Below, one piece after another: positions 1-8,496 of a stretch of 42,837 bases of DNA. The DNA lies in NCBI GenBank assembly GCA_023271515.1, contig JALPXQ010000002.1, positions 1-42,837 of the forward strand. The letters run 5' to 3'. Position numbers and translations under genes: made by a program. The notes below the pieces were generated by a model. It was not told the origin of the DNA, ran no database searches, and saw only the letters and a program-made list of their open reading frames with translations. Numbering within the stretch: the first letter of the stretch is position 1; the number at the start of each line of letters is the position of its first letter. The stretch comes from Dehalococcoidia bacterium (GTDB taxonomy: Bacteria > Chloroflexota > Dehalococcoidia > SZUA-161 > SpSt-899).

Positions 1-79
1 CTCTATAATATATAACGAATGAAACGCCGAAAAGTTAGGTATGTATAAGACGCCGGAACGACCGATTCTGCTCACACAC

Positions 80-109
80 TTGCGATTGCTTTCTGCACTG
101 GCGTATAAT
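80..109 (+). promoter_or_regulatory. Putative sigma-70 promoter of the sigma-factor relic
   Basis: A TTGCGA -35 box (80-85) and a perfect TATAAT -10 box (104-109) are separated by 18 bp. The predicted start lies just upstream of the degraded ECF sigma gene. Nothing else recognisable lies in bases 1-135. Confidence 0.5.
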
Positions 110-135
110 CTCAGCAGAAGGGTTTTTTTGGGCTG

Positions 136-312
136 TTGAACGAGAACTTCCTCCATGAAGAAATAACCTTGATTCGCCGGGCCAGGGCAGGCGACAGGGA
201 GGCTTTCGGGCAACTGATGGAGATCCATGCACCGCGAGCCTATCGCCTTCGCCATCCTCTAGAACCGGAGTGATGCCGAGGACACGGTGCAGGAAGCCTT
301 CATCACTAGTCC
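136..312 (+). pseudogene. Relic of an ECF sigma factor, region 2 only
   Basis: Translation from the TTG at 136 gives an ECF sigma-70 region 2 start: LIRRARAGDREAFGQL, then IHAPRAYRL. The frame breaks near 265. The next frame continues with SDAEDTVQEAFI, the hallmark end of region 2.2 (normally 'DAEDVVQEAF'). Region 3/4 (about 100 residues) is missing, and the sequence passes directly into an anti-sigma coding frame at about 313. The relic is therefore both frameshifted and truncated by a deletion that also removed the start of the next gene. A promoter is still visible upstream. Family assignment is by motif recognition only. Confidence 0.7.
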
Positions 313-1479
313 TTTGAGGAGCATCTCCAGGATTGCAAAGATTGCCGCCATGAACTGGAGAGCCTCAGAGAGTTGGACATTCGTCTGAAGCAAGAGGTTC
401 CCGGATACTGGGAAAGCGTGAAGCCGGCGCCGGCTTTCCTTGCCCGCCTTAGAGGATTGGAGTTGGAAAGTCCGCCAGGGCGAATTCCCTCCATCGCAGA
501 AGCGTTCTCGGCGCTATGGCTGCGGCATCGCCCGGCGCTGGCGGTAGGACTCTCTGTTTGTCTGGTAGTGGCCCTGGCAGTTACTGTTTTCTGGATTGTC
601 CCTCCAGGGGTGGAACCTATCATTGCCCCAGCGGAGGTCCCACCAGAGCTACAGGTGCAGGAGAAGCGAGACGTCCCGCCGGAGGTGGGAATACCTGCCC
701 CGGAACCTCCTCCTGTTGCCCGTGAGGCAGTGGCTGTGGATGTTGAAGTTGCCGCCCTCCTAGACGTCCGTGAGCAGCAAATCGCTCGGGCGGTGCGGTT
801 CCTCAGAGCCCATTTCGATCCTGAAGTCGGCCTTATCCATCGGAGCGAAGGAGCCACGATTGTGAATCACTTGCAATATCGGCACGACCAGATATTCTGG
901 CTCTACCCTGATAACCTGGTTGCCTCCTATGCCCTCGACCCCTTCGATGCGGGCATGGCTCAGAAGATAAGGGAAACGCTGCGCGGCTACGATCAGCCGC
1001 CAAGCCGGCTATTTGAGGTTCTCTTTGGTGAGCTGATACCGGAGGAGATCGCCAAAGCCCGGCAGGTGGTGATAGACAGGGAGCCTGAATTCCTGATTAT
1101 GGCTGAGTTTCACGATTCTCGTTACCCGTTATCCTGGAAAGACTACGGCGATATGCTCATCTACCAATCCCTGAATCAACACCTGCGGGGCAACAGGGAG
1201 AAGGCGAGGAAATACTTCGATCAGGCATATTCGATGTGGGATGGAAAGGGAATACTCGATGCAGAAGCCAGGGAAAAGAACCGCTATGCCAGCCACAATC
1301 CGGCGCTCATTCTCTACGCCAGCAGGGTTCTGGATATGCCCATCAGTCAGCAGATCGAGGCCACGCTTTGGGGTATGCAGAACCCCGGCGGCGGAATTGC
1401 GGCCTACTTTGATTTCGAAGGGGATGTGCTGGGGCCAAGCTGTATCAAGGCCACCGCCATGGCGCTCTTAATCTATTAA
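313..1479 (+). pseudogene. N-truncated anti-sigma-like membrane protein
   Basis: The frame opens after a stop at 307 with EEHLQDCKDCRHELESL, a zf-HC2 anti-sigma zinc finger (HxxxCxxC), but no start codon precedes it. The first possible start is TTG at 373, already past the zinc finger. A single transmembrane helix follows at about residues 53-73 from that TTG, then a proline-rich linker. The outer domain of about 240 residues contains AVRFLRAHFDPEVGLIHRS, YPDNLVASYALDPF and a C-terminal GPSCIKATAMALLIY, and resembles no enzyme I can name. The zinc finger fits an anti-sigma factor partnered with the upstream sigma relic. Because start and sigma are both damaged I call it a pseudogene; the long open frame means the membrane/outer part could still be made from the TTG. 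Confidence 0.6.
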
Positions 1480-1583
1480 CGAGGACCTCATCGCTCGGAT
1501 GCGGTGACTTTGCCCCAACCGTGGTCTGGGGTCAGGCGTTGCAGGCGCGAGCAGCTAGGTTCTACCCGCCGCCACCCAAAGTC

Positions 1584-1611
1584 TAGACCTCACCCCCACC
1601 TGTGCTATAAT
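1584..1611 (+). promoter_or_regulatory. Possible promoter of the fumarase beta gene
   Basis: A perfect TATAAT lies at 1606-1611, 17 bases before the ATG at 1629. The -35 region (TAGACC, 1584-1589) is poor. The start would give a very short leader. Confidence 0.35.
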
Positions 1612-1628
1612 AGGCGGTAGAGGATACT

Positions 1629-2180
1629 ATGGCGCAACGTATTAGATTGCCGCTTCATGCCGAGGTGATAGAGAAATTGAGGGCCGGCGACCAGGTCCGG
1701 ATCAACGGGATTATCTATTCCGCTCGCGATGCGGCGCATAAGCGGCTTGTCGAGGCACTCGATAGAGGCGAGAAGCTCCCGTTTGAGATCGAGGGGCAGA
1801 CCATCTACTACATGGGACCTTCTCCAGCCAGGCCCGGTAGGGTCATCGGTTCGGCAGGACCAACCACCAGCGGTCGCATGGACGTCTATGCGCCTCGCTT
1901 GATGGAGGTTGGACTCAAGGGGATGATCGGGAAGGGATCTCGCTCCCAGGAGGTCAAAGATGCCATGCGCAGATACAAGGCCGTTTACTTTGCCGCCATT
2001 GGTGGTGCCGGAGCACTCATCGCTAAGTCCATCAAGAAGGCTGAAGTTGTAGCCTATGATGACCTCGGCGCCGAAGCCCTACGGCGTCTGGAGGTAGAGG
2101 ATTTCCCCGCCACGGTAATCAATGACATCTATGGAGGTGACCTCTATGAGGAAGGGAAGGCAAGATGGGGACGGTGTTGA
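1629..2180 (+). CDS. Class I fumarate hydratase, beta (C-terminal) subunit
   Basis: This is a 183-residue protein of the fumarase / L-tartrate dehydratase beta family, the swivelling-domain half of the oxygen-sensitive [4Fe-4S] fumarase that interconverts fumarate and malate. Diagnostic blocks are AGPTTSGRMD (about residues 76-85), GLKGMIGKGSRS (about 95-106) and YFAAIGGAGAL (about 120-130). The length matches free-standing beta subunits. The partner alpha subunit, which carries the iron-sulfur cluster and normally sits immediately upstream, is not in the window: upstream is the anti-sigma relic. It must be elsewhere or lost. The 3' end overlaps the convergent Nudix gene by 37 bp. The ATG at 1629 is the first start after the TATAAT box. 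Confidence 0.88.
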   Translation: MAQRIRLPLHAEVIEKLRAGDQVRINGIIYSARDAAHKRLVEALDRGEKLPFEIEGQTIYYMGPSPARPGRVIGSAGPTTSGRMDVYAPRLMEVGLKGMIGKGSRSQEVKDAMRRYKAVYFAAIGGAGALIAKSIKKAEVVAYDDLGAEALRRLEVEDFPATVINDIYGGDLYEEGKARWGRC

Positions 2181-2701
2181 GTAATTAGCCGCAGGAGCCC
2201 GACGAGGGTTTTGGCGTCGCGAATCTCTCCTGAAGCGATCATCTCCGGGATGCCGGCCAGTGGAACGCGGACAATATTCATGATCTCATCGGCATCGGGT
2301 GCCTCCGGAGCGGGTTCCAGTTCCGTGGCGAGATAGAGATAAAGATACTCGGTGGAGTATCCGGGGCTGGCATAGAAACCGCCAAGGGCCTCTACCTTTC
2401 CGGCCAGGTAGCCGGTTTCCTCCCTCAATTCACGCTGGGCACAGACAAGCGGGCTTTCACCGGGCTCGACCTTGCCTGCTGGAATCTCAAGCAAATCCTG
2501 GCCTGCGGCGCTGCGGTGCTGGCGAACCAGGATGACATTTTCCGCGGCATCAACCACCACAATAGCGACACAGTTGCTATGCTCCACGATCTCCCGGGTG
2601 GTTTTCCTGCCTGAGGGCAGCTCTATGCCGTCAATGCGCAGGTTGATCCTCCGTCCCTGATAGACATGCTTGCTATCCAGTAATTTCTCTCTTCTTACCA
2701 T
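2144..2701 (-). CDS. nudF: Nudix hydrolase, ADP-ribose pyrophosphatase type
   Basis: A 185-residue protein likely hydrolysing ADP-ribose or related nucleoside diphosphate sugars to AMP plus sugar phosphate. The Nudix box is complete at residues 76-98: GKVEPGE, then RELREETGY, with the metal-binding glutamates present. The N-terminal strand region (VYQGRRINLRIDGIELPSG) and the QHRSAAGQDLLEIPAG block before the box are typical of the NudF/ADPRase subgroup. It is the last gene of a three-gene minus-strand operon (nadK, GNAT, nudF) whose members overlap by a few bases. The shared theme with NAD kinase is NAD/ADP-ribose turnover. The exact substrate is inferred. Confidence 0.88.
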   Translation of the reverse strand: MVRREKLLDSKHVYQGRRINLRIDGIELPSGRKTTREIVEHSNCVAIVVVDAAENVILVRQHRSAAGQDLLEIPAGKVEPGESPLVCAQRELREETGYLAGKVEALGGFYASPGYSTEYLYLYLATELEPAPEAPDADEIMNIVRVPLAGIPEMIASGEIRDAKTLVGLLRLITQHRPHLAFPSS

Positions 2702-3171
2702 TGTAGCTTTGCCGAGGGCTTCAAATGGAGAACCATGGCGGTCTCATCGCAATCGGGATACTTGGGACATCGCTGGCATTCCCCCCATATCTTCCGGGGA
2801 AGCTCCATGAGGCTAACCTGACTAAAACCAAATTGTTCGAAGAAGGCTGGCTGGTAGGTAAGACAGAAGATGGTAGGCACACCCAGGCCTCTCGCTTCCT
2901 CGATGCACTCTTTGACCAGCTCGGTGCCGAGACCCGCATCCTGTTGCTCCTCGGCTACGGCGAGGGACTTGATCTCTACCAGGTCATGCCAGCAGATATG
3001 CAGGGCCACACAGGCCACTAGCTCATCTCCCTCCCGAACGACGAAGAAATCTCGCAGGTTCTCATAGATTTCACTTAAGGGGCGAGCAAGTATCTGGCCC
3101 TGCGATGCAAAGTAGTTGACCAGCTTGTGTATCTGGGGCACGTCGGCGATCTTTGCTTTTTCAACTCTCAT
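2695..3171 (-). CDS. GNAT-family N-acetyltransferase, ArgA-like
   Basis: About 158 residues with one GNAT fold. The core ALHICWHDLVEIKSLAVAEEQQDAGLGTELV contains the beta4 strand and the acetyl-CoA pyrophosphate loop (QDAGLG, a variant of Q/RxxGxG/A). The C-terminal part has FFEQFGFSQV and a cysteine pair region (CQRCPKYPDC), typical of the short ArgA-like acetyltransferases of bacteria lacking classical N-acetylglutamate synthase. A role in arginine biosynthesis is therefore possible but not shown by the neighbours. The start chosen is the ATG at 3171, which overlaps the end of nadK by 11 nt (ATGAGAGTTGA). A few codons further upstream are open but less likely. Confidence 0.8.
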   Translation of the reverse strand: MRVEKAKIADVPQIHKLVNYFASQGQILARPLSEIYENLRDFFVVREGDELVACVALHICWHDLVEIKSLAVAEEQQDAGLGTELVKECIEEARGLGVPTIFCLTYQPAFFEQFGFSQVSLMELPRKIWGECQRCPKYPDCDETAMVLHLKPSAKLQW

Positions 3172-4000
3172 CCGTTGATCCCCCTTTGGCACTTAACCTC
3201 TGCAATAATGTCTCATGGAAGAAGGAGCGAGGCTGGATTCGCAGGAGCCGGGTGGTATAAGGGCTGCGTCTGATTCTGACCGTGTCCCCGCTATGCAAAG
3301 GGAACTCAAGTTGCCCGTCGATGCTGACCCTGGCCTCGTGAGCGGTTTGAACCTCAAGCTCTACTACCGATTGGGGGGATAGCACCAGAGAGGTAGCCAA
3401 ACTTAAATGCGGTGCGATCGGTGTCAACAGAATCTCCTGGGCATTGGGGAAAAGGATCGGCCCACCGGATGACAGGGAATATCCGGTGCTTCCGGTTGCC
3501 GTGGCCACAATCACCCCATCGCCCTTGTAGGTAGTTACCGGTTGGCCGTCGACGGATGCCTTCACCCGGATAACACGCACAATCGAGCCCCGTCCCACCA
3601 CCACATCGTTCAGTGCGTGAATGACTCTCGAATGCGAGGGGAGTTCCGCCTGGAGCATTGCCCGCTCGTCGGTCCAGCTTTCTCCAGCCAGGAAGCTGGA
3701 AATCCTGGTGAGTGCCTCCCCTCCACTGATTTCGGTCGCAAATCCCAGATTGCCCAGGTTTATGCCCAGGATGGGGATCGCCTCAGGAGCGGCAAGGCGC
3801 GCCACCCGTAGCATCGTGCCGTCACCGCCAAGGCTGAGGATCATCTCGGTTCCCGCCAGTTCCTTCGTGGCCCTGACCTCGTCGGCGGCCGGGTAGAGCC
3901 AGGCTGAAACGCCCAGTTGCTGCAATTTCTCCGCCAGACTTTGAGCAAGGCCTGGGGCGGCAGCGATGTTGGCGTTAAACAATATACCGACTCGTCTCAT
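3161..4000 (-). CDS. nadK: NAD kinase
   Basis: A 279-residue NAD kinase (PpnK) making NADP from NAD and ATP or polyphosphate. The signature GGDGT is at residues 58-62, followed by GINLGNLGFATE (79-90), the ND pair in ALNDVVVGRG, and the glycine-rich substrate loop TATGSTGYSLSSGGP (about 166-180). Length and motif order are normal for the family. It is the first gene of the operon with the GNAT and Nudix genes. The 113 bp upstream up to the Mut7-C stop codon hold the GGTTCAAGG repeat and no obvious promoter. Confidence 0.95.
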   Translation of the reverse strand: MRRVGILFNANIAAAPGLAQSLAEKLQQLGVSAWLYPAADEVRATKELAGTEMILSLGGDGTMLRVARLAAPEAIPILGINLGNLGFATEISGGEALTRISSFLAGESWTDERAMLQAELPSHSRVIHALNDVVVGRGSIVRVIRVKASVDGQPVTTYKGDGVIVATATGSTGYSLSSGGPILFPNAQEILLTPIAPHLSLATSLVLSPQSVVELEVQTAHEARVSIDGQLEFPLHSGDTVRIRRSPYTTRLLRIQPRSFFHETLLQRLSAKGGSTDES

Positions 4001-4053
4001 AGTTGCACCGTAACTGCTCAGGTTGCCAGGCCTGCCCCCGGCCGCAGGCCCAG

Positions 4054-4080
4054 GGGTTCAAGGTTCAAGGTTCACGGTTG
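4054..4080. repeat. Stuttering repeat, GGTTCAAGG/GGTTCACGG words
   Basis: Three consecutive variants of the word GGTTCAAGG/GGTTCACGG follow a GC-rich stretch. The same word family recurs at 8497-8660 and 26162-26200. Confidence 0.6.
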
Positions 4081-4113
4081 TCCACCTTGCCCTCTTCATC
4101 TTTCTCTAACCCT

Positions 4114-4635
4114 TCAGGGTATTCCCTCACTCGCTAAAGTCTCCTCGTCATGAAACGGATCCCCTGGCTTCAGCAGTTGCTCCAGCTCCTCTCTCATCCT
4201 CTGCCAGTGCGTTCCTCGCCAGTAAATGCGATTGCACCCCGGACACTGCACGTATTGCTCCTGCGTTTGGAGAACATACGGTGGCACAAGATCACGAACC
4301 TCTTCTTTTTCCCTGGGGATCAAGGGCTCGTTGCATTCCAGGCAGAGCGAAAACGGATCTGAGCCCGATTCCAGGTACAACGTCTCCACCACCTGCCGCA
4401 GTTGTTCTCTCACGTTCTCGGATTCGATCAACACCACCTTGATCTTTCCGGTAGAAGCCACCCCTCTTCGTAGTATGCCGGTATCTTTGGTTAAGAGAAC
4501 CCTCCCCTCTTTTAGAGCGATTCGAACAAGCTCGTTATCGTCCAGGCCGTTGATGAACAGGGCATCATATCCCAACATCCGAAGCCTTTTGGCCAGCTTG
4601 CCTACATTGAGATCGACGATGAACTTAGGCTTCAT
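4114..4635 (-). CDS. Mut7-C (DUF82) RNase-domain protein with zinc ribbon
   Basis: A 173-residue protein of the Mut7-C family (COG1656), a PIN-like nuclease domain followed by a zinc ribbon. The N-terminus KFIVDLNVGKLAKRLRMLGYDA carries the conserved Asp and GKLA.LR signature. VLLTKDTG is the second acidic block. The zinc ribbon uses CLEC (about 97-100) and CPGC (about 130-133), followed by YWRGTHW. A nuclease role in RNA decay is inferred from the PIN-like fold; no substrate is established that I can name. The ATG at 4635 gives the canonical start of the domain. Upstream ATGs at 4656 and further up are possible but would add residues not seen in the family. It is divergent from archease. Confidence 0.8.
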   Translation of the reverse strand: MKPKFIVDLNVGKLAKRLRMLGYDALFINGLDDNELVRIALKEGRVLLTKDTGILRRGVASTGKIKVVLIESENVREQLRQVVETLYLESGSDPFSLCLECNEPLIPREKEEVRDLVPPYVLQTQEQYVQCPGCNRIYWRGTHWQRMREELEQLLKPGDPFHDEETLASEGIP

Positions 4636-4682
4636 GCTTTCTATATATGATAGCATAAATCCACAGGCGCTTTCATTTCTGC

Positions 4683-4688
4683 TATAAT
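4683..4688 (+). promoter_or_regulatory. -10 box suggesting a leaderless archease transcript
   Basis: A perfect TATAAT ends only 9 bases before the archease ATG at 4698, so the transcript would start at or within a few bases of the start codon. No Shine-Dalgarno sequence is visible. No good -35 box is seen. Confidence 0.4.
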
Positions 4689-4697
4689 TCAACTACG

Positions 4698-5111
4698 ATG
4701 CCAAACTTCGAGTTCACCGATCATACCGCTGACATAGGTATTATCGCCTATGGGAATAGCGTCGAAGAGGTGTTCGTCAATGCCGCCTGTGGGATGTTCA
4801 GCCTCATCGCTGATTTCGAAAAGGTAGCCGAGGTGATCGGTCACCAGGTGGTCGCCGAAGCCCCGGATCAGGAGGAGTTGCTGGTCACCTGGCTGAACGA
4901 GCTTCTCTATCTCTTCGATGCCGAGAATCTTATCTTCAGTAGATTTGAGATCGTTGACCTGAGGCAGCAATATGTGAGGGCGATGGCTTATGGGGAAAAG
5001 GTCGATCCCTTGCGTCACAATCTCAAGACGCAGGTCAAGGCCGCTACTTATCACCAACTGAAGCTCGAAAAAGGGGACGAGTTTAGTGCCCGAATAATCC
5101 TTGATATCTGA
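4698..5111 (+). CDS. Archease, RtcB activator
   Basis: A 137-residue archease. It accelerates guanylylation of the RNA ligase RtcB and lets it turn over repeatedly. The sequence shows the family pattern FEFTDHTADIGIIAYG (metal-binding Asp8/His9/Asp12 region), an EEVFVNAACGMFSL helix, WLNELLYLFDAE, and the acidic C-terminal ARIILDI, where the penultimate Asp helps bind calcium in characterised archeases. It lies 14 bp upstream of rtcB on the same strand, a classical two-gene operon. A start at 4698 agrees with the family N-terminus and with a leaderless transcript. Confidence 0.93.
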   Translation: MPNFEFTDHTADIGIIAYGNSVEEVFVNAACGMFSLIADFEKVAEVIGHQVVAEAPDQEELLVTWLNELLYLFDAENLIFSRFEIVDLRQQYVRAMAYGEKVDPLRHNLKTQVKAATYHQLKLEKGDEFSARIILDI

Positions 5112-5125
5112 ATGGAGGTGTATAG

Positions 5126-6583
5126 ATGTCATCATGGAGAGAGCGGCTCAAGAAGATCGATGATTATCGCTGGGAGATTGAAACGAGCTACAAGCCTGGA
5201 ATGCGTGTGCCGGGGCTTCTGTATGCCGATGAGCACATGCTGGAGCAAATCGGTGAGGAGCAGTCGCCGGAGCAGGTAGCTAACGTGGCGTTTCTCCCCG
5301 GAATCGTGGGCAAGTCCCTGGCCATGCCCGATATTCACTGGGGATACGGATTCCCTATCGGGGGGGTTGCCGCAACCAGAGTCGACGATGGGGTGATCTC
5401 TCCGGGTGGGGTGGGGTTCGACATCAACTGCGGTGTGCGGCTTTTGACCACCAACCTGATGGAGAAAGACGTCCGGCCCAGGATTGAAGAGATTATTGGG
5501 CAACTGTTTGCGAGCATTCCCTCGGGCATGGGATCTGGGGGCCGCATAAGGGTCAAGGGAAAAGAGATGGACAAGGTGCTACGCGATGGCGCCCGATGGG
5601 CAGTGGAGAAGGGGTATGGTGATCAGGAAGATCTGGAATTTACCGAGGAGAATGGGTGCCTCAGGGGGGCAGATCCTGATCAGGTAAGCGAGAAGGCCAG
5701 GAAACGGGGCATCCCTCAATTGGGCACCCTTGGGTCCGGCAATCACTTCCTTGAGATTCAGATGGTGGAGGAGATCTACGACGAAGTGGCCGCCGGTGTC
5801 TTTGGCGTACATCGAGCGGGTCAAGTCGTTATCTTGATTCATACCGGCTCGCGCGGATTCGGACATCAGGTATGCGACGATTATCTCAAGACGATGGGCC
5901 CGGCGGTGAGGAAGTATGGCATCGAGCTGCCCGACCGGCAGCTTGCCTGCGCCCCGGTGAAATCACCCGAAGGGCAGGCATATCTTGCGGCAATGGCCTG
6001 TGCGGCTAACTACGCCTGGGCTAATCGCCAGTGCATCACTCACTGGACGAGGGAGGCGCTGTCCGGTATCTTCGGCAGGAGCCCTCGCGAATTGGGGCTG
6101 CGACAGGTCTACGATGTGGCGCACAACATCGCCAAGATTGAGGAGCACGCTGTAGACGGCAAGGGGCTCCTGGTTTGCGTGCATCGCAAAGGGGCTACCA
6201 GGGCTTTCCCTGCGGGGCATCCCGATGTGCCTGCGGCCTACAAGGATGTCGGCCAACCGGTGCTCATTCCCGGGGATATGGGGCGCTACTCCTATGTGGC
6301 GGTAGGGACTCAGAGGGCAATGGAGGAGACCTTCGGTTCGACCTGTCACGGGGCAGGCAGGGTGCAGAGTCGCTCGAAGGCAAAGAAAGACCTTTCCGCC
6401 TTGGACGTCGCCGATGAGCTAAGGGCGAAAGGGATTACTTACCAGGTGGCAAGCAGGTCGGCCCTGGTCGAGGAAGCGTCCCAGGCCTATAAGGATGTAA
6501 GCGAGGTGGTTCAGGTGGCCGATGGTGCGGGGATATCGCGCAAGGTGTTCAAGGCCAGACCCATCGGGGTGATAAAGGGGTAG
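5126..6583 (+). CDS. rtcB: RtcB RNA-splicing ligase
   Basis: A 485-residue 3'-phosphate/5'-OH RNA ligase (GTP- and Mn-dependent), used in RNA repair or tRNA splicing. Visible motifs: GGVGFDINCGVRL (metal-binding Asp and Cys), GTLGSGNHFLEIQ, HTGSRGFGHQVC, the metal His in VAHNIAKIE, and FGSTCHGAGR, where the histidine is the residue that receives GMP. The length is typical for the archaeal/bacterial archease-linked form. A strong ribosome site (GGAGGT) precedes the ATG at 5126. It is co-transcribed with archease. About 100 bp of convergent intergenic sequence follows, with nothing notable. Confidence 0.96.
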   Translation: MSSWRERLKKIDDYRWEIETSYKPGMRVPGLLYADEHMLEQIGEEQSPEQVANVAFLPGIVGKSLAMPDIHWGYGFPIGGVAATRVDDGVISPGGVGFDINCGVRLLTTNLMEKDVRPRIEEIIGQLFASIPSGMGSGGRIRVKGKEMDKVLRDGARWAVEKGYGDQEDLEFTEENGCLRGADPDQVSEKARKRGIPQLGTLGSGNHFLEIQMVEEIYDEVAAGVFGVHRAGQVVILIHTGSRGFGHQVCDDYLKTMGPAVRKYGIELPDRQLACAPVKSPEGQAYLAAMACAANYAWANRQCITHWTREALSGIFGRSPRELGLRQVYDVAHNIAKIEEHAVDGKGLLVCVHRKGATRAFPAGHPDVPAAYKDVGQPVLIPGDMGRYSYVAVGTQRAMEETFGSTCHGAGRVQSRSKAKKDLSALDVADELRAKGITYQVASRSALVEEASQAYKDVSEVVQVADGAGISRKVFKARPIGVIKG

Positions 6584-6684
6584 TCAAATTCTGCATTTCG
6601 CACTGAGCCATCGCGCCCGGCAGTTAAACCACGAATTTCCTGGATTTCCCTGTCAAGAAACTCAAGGCCTTACCCCGATTGTTT

Positions 6685-7518
6685 CTATACGAGGTTGTCC
6701 CAGCGGAACTTTCTAAGCGTGATCAACGATGCCACGATCGTAATAACGAGCAGGTAAAGGAGAGAGTAGCCGACCGTGACGTTTTCAAATACTGTCACAT
6801 TGAAGAGGGTAACACCAGTGAAAGAAAAGTTGGGTTGATTGAAGCCAGGATGCACCCAAATGTGGGACAACGCATCGAACGCATGACTGAGCGGGAGAAG
6901 GTCTGATATGAACTTGAGCCAATCAGGGAAGTAAATGCGTGGCCCCATCGCTCCACTGAGAAGAAACATCGGGAGGAATATGACAAAACTCAGAATCTGT
7001 GCTGTCTGGCTGCCTGGTGTTAACACGGACAGCATCATACCAAGTGAAAAGAAAGCCAGATAGCAAATTAAGAATGCAAGCAGTACCTGCCAGAGAATGC
7101 CGCCGAATAGTATGCCGAAGGCAATTCGACCGACAATGATCATCGCAACAAGCGAGAGCGCAGTAACAACCATACCGACCGCAAGTTGAGAAAACAAAAT
7201 GGCGGCAAGTGGAACAGGCCGAGTTCGCAGGGTTCTGAATACACCGCGCTCTCGATAGCGGGTCATCATAGGGTAAATCCCCAGGATACCAATGGCGGCA
7301 AATACCCAGGCAACGGTTGATCCTACCATAGCATCAACGATACGAAATGTACGACCGTATTCGTCTGTGAAGATTTCTTCTCCTTTCAGCCCAACGAATT
7401 CGCCAAGTAAATACAAGGAAATTACCGGGAAGGCAATGGTTAAAAGAACCAGGAGCGGCTGTCTAAAGAAGAGACGCAGTTCACTTGCTATTAAACTCAG
7501 ATATGTCTTTACTCGCAT
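6685..7518 (-). CDS. ABC-2 type exporter permease
   Basis: A 277-residue integral membrane protein with about six predicted helices. The first (LLVLLTIAFPVISLYLLGEF) follows an N-terminal amphipathic stretch, and the last (LLYLLVITIVASLITL) is near the C-terminus. The conserved motif with RERGVFRTLRTRPV between helices 2 and 3 and the FLPMFLLSGAMGP segment are typical of ABC-2 (DrrB-like) permeases. It pairs with the ATPase at 7509-8447, which it follows with a 10-bp overlap, forming one exporter. The substrate (drug, lipid or peptide) is not indicated by the context. Confidence 0.88.
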   Translation of the reverse strand: MRVKTYLSLIASELRLFFRQPLLVLLTIAFPVISLYLLGEFVGLKGEEIFTDEYGRTFRIVDAMVGSTVAWVFAAIGILGIYPMMTRYRERGVFRTLRTRPVPLAAILFSQLAVGMVVTALSLVAMIIVGRIAFGILFGGILWQVLLAFLICYLAFFSLGMMLSVLTPGSQTAQILSFVIFLPMFLLSGAMGPRIYFPDWLKFISDLLPLSHAFDALSHIWVHPGFNQPNFSFTGVTLFNVTVFENVTVGYSLLYLLVITIVASLITLRKFRWDNLV

Positions 7519-8447
7519 GTTTCTCCTCCGTTCTCAGAATACTCTGTGCCGGTGATCAATAGGTATAGGTCGTTTAGTGTTGCCCCGCGTGTTTCCATTT
7601 TGAGGGGTGCTATGTCCTTTTCTTCCAGATGCGACAAGATAACTCTGTGCAAATCAGAACCAAGGCCGAAGACCTCACTTCGGTTGCCATCTTGCCTCAC
7701 GTGCGTAACCTTCGGAAGCGCAAGTAGTGTAGCTACGTCCAGTGGTGATGCTGTCGTAATTGCAACCCTGGTATCGATTTGCTGGGCTGCCAGTAACTCG
7801 CTGGTGGTTCCTCTGGCGACCATCCTTCCCTTGTCCATGATGGCGATTGTGTCGCAATTGTCCTGGGCTTCCTCCAGATAGTGTGTCGTTACAATGATGC
7901 TTCGACTGGAATTACAATATTCCCGCATGTATTGCCAGAAGCGGTTGCGTCCATGTGGATCCAATCCGGTAGTGGGTTCATCCAGGAAAAGAAGATCTGG
8001 TTTACCCACGAGAGCCAATGCGACCTGGAAGCGCCGCTTTTGCCCGCCGGACAATCGATCGTAATAGCGTGAGCGAGCCTCACTCAAGTTGAATACGTCC
8101 AGTAGCGATTGCCACGGCAGTGAGTCATCGTAGAAGGATGCAAATAGTCGCATCGTTTCATCTACTTTGATTCGTTCTGGTAAGCCGGCACCTTCCTGCA
8201 ACTGGACGCCTATTCGGGGTAGCAACTGTTTACGATCTTTGTGTGGATCGAGACCGAGCACTTGAATGCCTCCAGAGTCCGGTCGGCGAATGCCTTCGAT
8301 GCACTCGATGGTAGTTGTTTTGCCGGCACCGTTTGGCCCGACGATACCGAAGATCTCTTTCTCATAGACCTCGAAGCTGACACCATCAACGGCGGCGAGA
8401 TCACCATACCTCTTGATAATATCTTCAACGACAATTACTGTTTCCAT
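7509..8447 (-). CDS. ABC exporter ATP-binding protein, DrrA/CcmA-like
   Basis: A 312-residue ATPase: Walker A GPNGAGKTTT (about 38-47), Q-loop GVQLQEG, signature LSGGQKRR, Walker B LLFLDEPTTGLD and the H-loop TTHYLEEA. A C-terminal extension of about 80 residues after the nucleotide-binding domain is typical of the DrrA/multidrug type. The start ATG at 8447 has an upstream AAAGGAG about 11 bases away. It forms a two-gene exporter operon with the downstream permease. The 395 bp upstream hold only a repeat and no gene. Confidence 0.93.
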   Translation of the reverse strand: METVIVVEDIIKRYGDLAAVDGVSFEVYEKEIFGIVGPNGAGKTTTIECIEGIRRPDSGGIQVLGLDPHKDRKQLLPRIGVQLQEGAGLPERIKVDETMRLFASFYDDSLPWQSLLDVFNLSEARSRYYDRLSGGQKRRFQVALALVGKPDLLFLDEPTTGLDPHGRNRFWQYMREYCNSSRSIIVTTHYLEEAQDNCDTIAIMDKGRMVARGTTSELLAAQQIDTRVAITTASPLDVATLLALPKVTHVRQDGNRSEVFGLGSDLHRVILSHLEEKDIAPLKMETRGATLNDLYLLITGTEYSENGGETCE

Positions 8448-8496
8448 TCTGTAACACTTCTCCTTTGAATTGGTTCAGTCCTTCTCGGATAAATCA

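Noticed and set aside
6584..6684. Small gene between rtcB and the ABC permease
   Set aside because: No frame with a start and ribosome site is seen in this 100-bp convergent gap.
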